From Trebouxia sp. TZW2008 (taxonomy: Eukaryota > Chlorophyta > Trebouxiophyceae > Trebouxiales > Trebouxiaceae), in the NCBI GenBank assembly GCA_002118135.1, contig BDIU01000119.1, positions 1-64,000 of the forward strand: 64,000 nucleotides of DNA. The letters run 5' to 3'. Numbering within the stretch: position 1 is the stretch's first letter; each line of letters opens with the position of its first letter. Below are positions 57,755-64,000 of this stretch, in pieces. The translations under genes and the position numbers were made by a program. A model generated the notes under the pieces. That model worked only from the letters and a program-made list of their open reading frames with translations, was not told the DNA's origin and made no database searches.

Positions 57755-57935
57755 CCAGCGCGCTGTGTTACACACAACTTGGGAGAGCTAGAAGATCGCA
57801 TGCTGGAACGAAGACTTCTTCTGGTGCTATCTTGACATTCATTTGCATATGACCCGCTGTTGTGTTCAACTCACGATCTGCAGCTCATTGATTTGACACT
57901 GACAAATTTTGCCCATGGTGGCTTCTCGAAACCGT

Positions 57936-60900
57936 TCATTTGGAAGGAGGCAATGGTGGGGAGCTATTCTGCAGATTTTGCATGCATGCAGGTTCATACT
58001 TGCACATGCAATCATATACATTGCCCATGAACAATGTCTCTGCCACAAACTGGTTTTTGATCATGGCCAGCTTCAGCACATCACACCTGCAACAACATCA
58101 GAGTTCTGAATAGCAGCTCAACATTGAGTTGTCAATGAGACTGCTTGGTATAGATTGCATCATGTAGCAGTCAAAAGCAGAACAAGACAGCCTCTTTGAA
58201 ACAAGGTCACTTGGGCATGAGAGTTTCTGTGACACTACTCACACCTAAGCTGATGCATACGCCGCACAAAGACATCCTCTTTGCTCAGTCAGGACACAAT
58301 GCAATGTGTAGTCAATACTGTACGCAGCCAAGCGACCTTGCTCTAGCTTGGCAATCTTCTGAAGCGCCAAACAAAGGCACAAGCAGTGTGCAAACGCTCT
58401 GTAAGTGTGCAAGTGAACATTGTATGGCTTGCCAATGAAGGCTTCCAGTTCACAGCCTGCCTGCTGCTTTCATTTCAGCTTTGCAAGGCAGTTGATAATC
58501 ATTGGGCAACACAGCTAAAGTTGATCATTTGGTCTACGGGGGCCTGACTTGTGAGACTGTTGGTGGTGGTTTAGCTGCACAGATGAAGTTGATTATCAAA
58601 CAGCTGGGGTACTTACTTAAATTTTGTGAGGTAGTTGGTGATGATGGAGCGGCCCATGCCCTCCAAAATGACAAGGTCTGCGCCTACAGTGGCATCAGCC
58701 AAGGTATCTGGAACCCGCCGCAAGTCCAAACAGGGGCTGCCGTGGCCATTATCAATCACAAATAGTCTGGCTTTCCTGCACCACAATCCTTGGTTTTGAA
58801 GGTGCAGGTGGAACAGCACTGGCAAACAAGATGTTGCTGATTGTGAGCAGCATGTCGTGCACAGCATCAAGCTGTGCATAGCAGGTCTTGTCAATTCGAC
58901 AGTGAAGCAGAATGCTGTGTGTGGCTGACATGGTCACCTGTTGATAGCTTGTGGAGTTTGATGCTCTAAATTGGGCCGCCTTGGCTCTGCTTGCTTTCCA
59001 GGCGAGGATGACGGAGTCGAGCCGTCCATGCCGTGACGATCCGCCTCTGAGCTATCGTCTGACGATGCCGAGCTGCGATAGCTGGAAGAGGCGTCCAGCG
59101 GCGACTTTCGGCGGGCCTGTATCGACTGCCTGAAGCCTCGTTCCTCGTTGGACTCGTCTTCCTCGGTTTCCTGAGGCGGCGGCAACGCATTGCCGGACGG
59201 ACTGGGGCTGCCGCCAGAGTCTGCACGCATCGAAAACAGTTGCTCCAGAATTCTGCTAACAGGAGTGCCAGGACTACAGCTGCATAAGTTTGCGGGCTGC
59301 AAACGCTGCATGACTTTGTGATGTATGGCCAAGAACCATTCAAAGCACAGCTTGCTAGGCTGAGGAAGGGTCTTAGCTGCAGCCAAGCGGCAATTGCAAG
59401 GCACAAAACAGCTCACCTAGCGTTTGGCGAGAGGGTTGGTAAGATGATGCCATGTCAGCCAGCCGTGCACTGCTGGGAACTCTGCGATTCAAACCAGGAT
59501 ATGGCGGTACCTGGCCACCGCATGCTGCTTGCGCTTGGTCTCCAGCTGCCTTGGCTGCCTGTAGCAGGTGCATGCACTGCTGATGGACGCCAATGGACTT
59601 CAGACTGTGAAATGCACCCGAACTAGCCAGGCCAGGCTTCATGCAACAAGCATTCATCTGTCATCAAACGTCTCTTTCATAGGCATATCATGCACTGTTG
59701 GCAATCACTGACTATTGCAGCGGATATGTGCTTAGCTTTGCTGGTGTACTTAGAGAAAGTGGCTGGCTCAATTTGAAAGAGCCTTGCCTTGATGGTGGGG
59801 CAGAAGCGGGAAACATCCTCTACCGCAGCAGCAAGCTCTGTCACAGTGATGTCATTGATGGCTGGCAAGGTATTGCCCACCATGACCACCTCAACACCCA
59901 ACCTCAAAAGCTCCCTACAATCACACATCGTTGGCACTGTCCACATATCATCCTTGGCACTGTGTGGCGCATATGCAGAGAGCTTGCAAGAGTCAACTGA
60001 ATGTAGACACAGCAAGTGGTGCCTGAAGAGTTCATCCAGCCAAGGTCTGCTCTGCAAGCATAATCCAACACCAGTCAGGTTGGTGCAGTTGGCAGAACAG
60101 CAGCATGGTCATCAAAGCTTCTGGAAACAAATACCGACGGCAAACTGAACAATGTCTATACATGCTGCCAAGTTGCGCCAAAAGCAGGAAGTGTCAGCAG
60201 ATCATGCTGTTACCAGAATCTGGGCAATACTCTCATACTTGTTGACTGGCACTGAGCAATCCACACCTCAAAGCAAAGACTGCATTTGTGCCAAAAGGTT
60301 GCTTTGGTTTACTGCTTCTGCACACAGACAGCAGGCTGGTATGGTCACGTTTGCAGGATGTTAGACAACAGATTGCCTAAAATCATGCTGTTTGGTCGGG
60401 TTAAGGGCCAAAGCCCACAGGGTCGGAGGACCTAGGAAGATATGGAACGACATTGTTTTGTCTGACTTTTGCATGTTGAACATCAATCATCCGTACCGTG
60501 GCGCTCAAGACAAGCCGGCCTGGCGAGATAGGACTTGGGCCACACACACCTACATGGATTATTGTTATTGTTATAACAGCAGGCTCACAGAAATGGCAAG
60601 CATGTAGACAATAATGAACATCGTGGAAAGCCCGTGGCTGAACGCTTACCTAGCCAAAGGTATCATGCCAAGGAGAATGTCTGCCCCAGCATTGTCCACA
60701 AACATGATCACCCTTTTGTATGGTCTGGCAGGTTCACTCCCTGCAACATCAACTGCTTCGTGTAGTGACAGCTTCTGTGCACAACAGTCAAGGTGTAAGC
60801 ATGCGAAATGGCCATTTTGACACAATAACAAAATGATGCAGCATTCACACTGTCCTTATCAGCATGATGCCCTGTTGTCTGATGATCAATCAGCATAATT

Positions 60901-63900
60901 GCATGTCCCTCTGACATGTGTGGGCATCGTGAGCACAGACAACCTGTCTGCTGACGTGACGTGACACTGCTGGCAGCAATTACAGAAGCTGCAGTCACAA
61001 GCGACTGTTTCAGCTGATGCAAAGAAAGATGCACGGCCAACATGCAGCCTGCTATGTGGAAGCATTGAAGGATGAGGAGGCCAGCATTTGTAGCATGAAG
61101 TCATCAGGCAAAAGCAATATGACACAACCACAAGTCAATAACAGTGCTTGAGGCTGACCGTCTGCCTTGTTGCCGCATTTGCCAAACCAGCGGTTGCTGA
61201 AATCGTCTAAGTCATCAACCCTCCACGGCCTCTGAGCCAGCTGATTGCGAGCTTTCCTGCAAGGGTAGATTACTACCTTTCAATGCTGAACTGCAAGTGC
61301 TTGGAACCCTTGAGCATGTTCTGATCCCACAGGTGAACATCAGTGGCACTTGGTGTGAATTCTTGAAAATTCACACCAAGTGCCTGATGTGCTGAATCAT
61401 GATGATGCCAAAAGAGATGCGCAAGCCGCCTACAAACCGCCTGATGCATTGCACACAAGTGCTGAAATGCACCATCACCTGTGAATTTGTAGGGCGGTAC
61501 TGTCCTGGTATGTGTCAACAGGAGTTTCAGCTTTCCTGTCAAAAGACATTGCAGTGGACTGTGACATCACGTAAACAGTGGTTGCAGTATCACCTGTGAA
61601 TTTTCTGAATGGTGCCTTTGTGGAAGAAGTCAACAGCAGCTGTAGCTGCCCAAGTCAATGATATCACAAGTCAAACATGTTGCAGCGGTCTGTGGAATCA
61701 CCTGTAGATCTCTAGGATGGTGCCGTCGTGGTACAAATTGACTGTTGCTTTGGCTCCCCAGTCAAAGATATTGCAGTGGGTTGCAATACATGTAGAAAGA
61801 CCCCTTGAAGAATCACCTGTAGATTTCTAGGATAGTGCCATTGTGATACAAGTCAACAGTGGCTTTGGCTCCCCAGTCAAAGATGTTGCCTGCCAAAATG
61901 CCCTCAACAAGGGCTGTGAGGCGGGCCTCTGGGGCAGTCTGGTCCAGCTCATGTAATAGGTCTGGCAGAACTTCTAGAGCTGCAGTGTGCTCCCGCTGCT
62001 TGTCAAGCCTGCAGAACGCAGGTCAAACCGTGAGAGAAAAGACATCCAGCTACTTGTCAAGGCTAACAGGCTGTTTGTCAAGTCTGGCAGACTGCCTTTC
62101 GTGTCTATAGGGAGGTAGCAGAGGGCAAAAGCGTAGAGCTGCAGTGCGTACCCGCTGCTTGTCAAGCCTGCAGCAAGTGTGTTCAGATGTCAGAACACAG
62201 ACAGTAGAAGCATGACGCTAGAAGCAGAACATTAGGGAAGTGCTGCTGTTTGTTACGGCTTTAGGAAGCATGTTGAGGTGTGAGGCATGCCTCAGGGGCA
62301 GTTTGGTCCAGCTCATATAACACGTCTGGCAGCACCTCAAGAGCTGCAGCGTGCTCACGCTGCTTGTCAAGCCTGCAGCAAGCATGCAAGAGTGTCAGCT
62401 GCAAAGTGTCAGATCAACATTAGGTTGCAAGAAAAGTTCAGCTGCGGTGTGCTCCTGCTGCTTGTCAAGCCCACAAATCATTTCTTGTCATTTACATCAT
62501 CACAGCATGACATCGCAAATTTGAATTGGCATTAGTCTTTGGAACATGAGACAAGTCCGTACAAAGCAAGAAAACAATTTGCGTGCTATTGACGGTATGC
62601 TCCTGCTGCTTGTCAACCCTGCAGCATGAATGTAGACATGTCACAGCTAGGTCAGCACCCTGCAAAAACGGTGTTTAGAGGCCTACAGAATGCATCCTGA
62701 TGTGTTGTCTGCAAGATGCCAGACTGCGAGGAGGTCAGCTGCAGTGTGCTTCCGCTGCTTGCGCAGCCGATAGTAAGCATGCTCAATCGCCGCTCGGTGG
62801 ATTCCATTTTTATTTTTGGGTGAGGATTGAGAACAGTATTGAAGGTGTGTAAACATTTCAACTGCAAGGGAGACTTGTGCAAGTGTCATTTGCAGGGTGC
62901 CAGCCTACAAGACACTCCAGAGGCATTGTGAGCTGCAAGATGCCGACACTGTCACCTGTATACGTCTTTGAAGCCAAACTCGTGCAGGCGCTCCTTCCGC
63001 ATGCTGCGCAGCACTTCTATCTGGTGATAGAAGGCAGACCAAACAGGATGGTTATGGTTGATGAATTCACCTGTAAACATCTTTGAAGCCAAACTCACGC
63101 AGGCACTCCTCCCTCATGCTCAGCAGCTCTGCCATGCCAATAGTGCCATATGCACTAGGCTCTCCTCTCAGTTTGCTTACGTGCCCTGCCAGGGCTCTGC
63201 CAAAGGCTGCTGCACGCCGCCTCGCATCTGCACAAGGTAGAAATTATGAGATTCTTGCTTTTGTGTGCGATTGAGTTTCATGAAGCAGAGGGCCAGACAC
63301 CAGCAATGCCATTAGTGCCATGTGCACTAGGTTCCCCGCTGAATTTGCTTGCATGCCCTGCTAAGGCTCTGTCAAAGGCTGCTGCACGCCGCCTCGCAAC
63401 TGCATGTGGAAGAGCTGTCACACTGACTTCTCCTGCTGGGCGCCACAACAAGAGCCACAAATGTGCAAATGATGCAAGACAGACAACAATCTTTGTCTCA
63501 GACTGCAATTGTGGCAGAGGAAAATCAAGACAGGCAAAGATGCACATGGCAAGTCATCAGCTTTGCCTCCATAATTAGTAATAGCCTTGGCCTTAATGGC
63601 CTCAATGGAGTCTGTTAGCATGTTGTGTAGGTACTGTAGCCAGTCTTTGTCTTCGTTGATGACCAACTTGTTGAGCCCATGAGACCAAACAGAATCAAGC
63701 ATCTTCAAGTTGCTGCTGTAAGCGTAAAATGCAAACACCAGCAAGGATGAACATGTTGACATACCAGCTTTGCCTCCTTCACTAGCAATAGCCTTTGCCT
63801 GAGTGGTCTGAATGGAGTCTGTCAGCACATTCAGCCAGTACTCTAGCAGGTCTTTGTCTCCACTGATGTCCACTGTGTTGGGTTCATAGTGGACAGGGTC

Positions 63901-63964
63901 TGTCAAGAGGGGAAAGGGCTCAAAGGAGGGGTCATAGTGTAGCACCCCCACATGTAGGTTCATC
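57936..63964 (-). CDS. DUF89 / PANK4-type metal-dependent phosphatase, 5' end outside window
   Basis: Exons: 63964-63765, 63227-63071, 62008-61817, 61256-61159, 60740-60650, 59914-59750, 59252-58938, 58775-58617, 58086-57936, in phase (about 508 residues visible). The first visible exon follows a strong acceptor, so more exons lie beyond the right edge. Motifs match the phosphatase half of PANK4: PFPLLTDP, MREECLREFGFKDVYR, LVEGILAGNIFDWG, RPWRVDDLDDF, FVDNAGADILLG with the metal-binding DN, NTLPAINDIT with the second Asp, ADLVILEGMGR, and CDVLKLAMIKN. The known activity of the subfamily is removal of phosphate from 4'-phosphopantetheine and damaged forms. Exon 59252-58938 inserts ~105 Ser-rich residues not usual for the family; splicing around it is least certain. 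Several exons have decayed copies. A LINE fragment sits in an intron. Confidence 0.85.
60392..60600 (+). mobile_element. LINE ORF2 C-terminal end and TTA/TTG-rich tail in DUF89 intron
   Basis: The frame 60392-60607 encodes HRVGGPRKIWNDIVLSDF and GAQDKPAWRDRTWA, the typical C-terminal end of a non-LTR retrotransposon reverse-transcriptase ORF (GRPRK-W...AQDR-AWR). The sequence then passes into TTATTGTTATTGTTA. It lies in the intron between 60650 and 59914, antisense to the gene. Confidence 0.75.
61600..61790 (-). repeat. Two decayed copies of the 3' end of DUF89 exon 3
   Basis: Downstream of the real exon (62008-61817), TTTGACTGGGGAGCCAAAGC through GGTGCCGTCGTGGTAC-type sequence recurs at about 61705-61770. 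A poorer copy lies at about 61592-61655. Each keeps the ATCTACAG or ATTCACAG donor edge followed by GTGAT. Confidence 0.75.
62140..62780 (-). repeat. Five decayed copies of the start of DUF89 exon 3
   Basis: The acceptor and first codons (CTGCAG then CTTGACAAGCAGCG-GAGCAC, encoding LDKQREH) recur upstream of the real exon near 62150, 62355, 62455, 62600 and 62750. Some copies also carry the CTGGACCAAACTGCCCCTGA segment (about 62298-62320). Spacing is irregular, 100-200 bp. Confidence 0.8.
62935..63050 (-). repeat. Decayed copy of the 3' end of DUF89 exon 2
   Basis: Encodes MRKERLHEFGFKDVY followed by a GTGAC donor, matching MREECLREFGFKDVY of the real exon (63227-63071). It lacks the 5' part of the exon. 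Confidence 0.85.
63290..63425 (-). repeat. Decayed copy of the 5' part of DUF89 exon 2
   Basis: Encodes ARRRAAAFDRALAGHASKFS and GEPSAHGTNGIA, matching ARRRAAAFGRALAGHVSKLR in the real exon, then loses the match. It lies upstream of the real exon, about 190 bp away. Confidence 0.85.
63560..63720 (-). repeat. Decayed copy of the first visible DUF89 exon
   Basis: Encodes EDKDWLQYLHNMLTDSIEAI and KAKAITNYGGKADD, matching DKDLLEYWLNVLTDSIQTT and AKAIASEGGKAG in the real exon (63964-63765). Period about 205 bp. Confidence 0.8.
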
Positions 63965-64000
63965 CTGAGTGAAGAAGGCGAGGAAGGGTGGGTCATGTCA

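Noticed and set aside
1..64000. rRNA and tRNA genes
   Set aside because: No conserved rRNA segment and no convincing tRNA B-box with fitting cloverleaf were noticed; a covariance search would be needed to exclude tRNAs fully.

Overview
The window is nuclear DNA of a eukaryote, most likely a green alga (Chlorophyta; inference from gene content and style). Genes are broken by many short GT-AG introns with strong TGCAG acceptors, plus at least three GC-AG introns. GC content is moderate, TGCA/GCATGC words are conspicuous, and the families fit a chlorophyte: TKL kinase, NB-ARC-TPR protein, UFD1-UBX protein, PANK4-type DUF89 phosphatase and catalase. I rebuilt the genes by hand from reading frames, splice sites and codon phase. 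All but one model keep phase through every junction I assigned.

Layout, left to right. 1-1140: 3' end of a Ty3/gypsy chromovirus. 1150-1751(-): decayed F-box/LRR gene. 2506-16688(+): 16-exon WD40-TKL kinase of about 1794 aa. 17894-19148(+): small protein with a HIT-protein-like C-terminus. 20016-20897(-): two-exon small secreted Pro/Ala-rich protein with a LINE tail in its intron. 22179-24161(-): protein with an STI1-like segment. 26268-31545(+): 11-exon catalase. 32716-34169(-): RING finger protein. 35849-39832(+): pseudokinase-KEN protein related to IRE1/RNase L. 40666-48314(-): NB-ARC-TPR protein of about 1492 aa. 49836-55581(-): UFD1-coiled coil-UBX protein. 55945-57754(+): PhzF-family protein. 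57936-63964(-): DUF89/PANK4-like phosphatase that continues past the right edge.

The most striking feature is not a single gene. In at least five genes (kinase, STI1-like protein, catalase, UFD1-UBX, DUF89) individual exons are flanked by tandem arrays of decayed copies of the same exon, or of one end of it with some adjoining intron. Repeat periods are about 110-240 bp, with 2-6 copies. One copy keeps the frame and the splice phases; the others carry stops or lack splice sites. More than a dozen such arrays are visible. They look like an ongoing process of local exon duplication and decay that inflates introns and could supply raw material for new exons.

A LINE family leaves short 3' fragments on both strands. 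They show an AQDKPAW-R-RT-like coding end, a GA-rich stretch, a small TCAGCC-AACAA-GGCTGA hairpin and sometimes a TTA/TTG-rich tail. One array of kinase exon copies contains this hairpin just upstream of the exon's acceptor site.

Functionally the window has no operon logic. Themes that recur are ubiquitin/Cdc48 (UFD1-UBX, RING, F-box relic), signalling or stress (TKL kinase, KEN protein, NB-ARC-TPR) and metabolism or detoxification (catalase, PhzF, DUF89).
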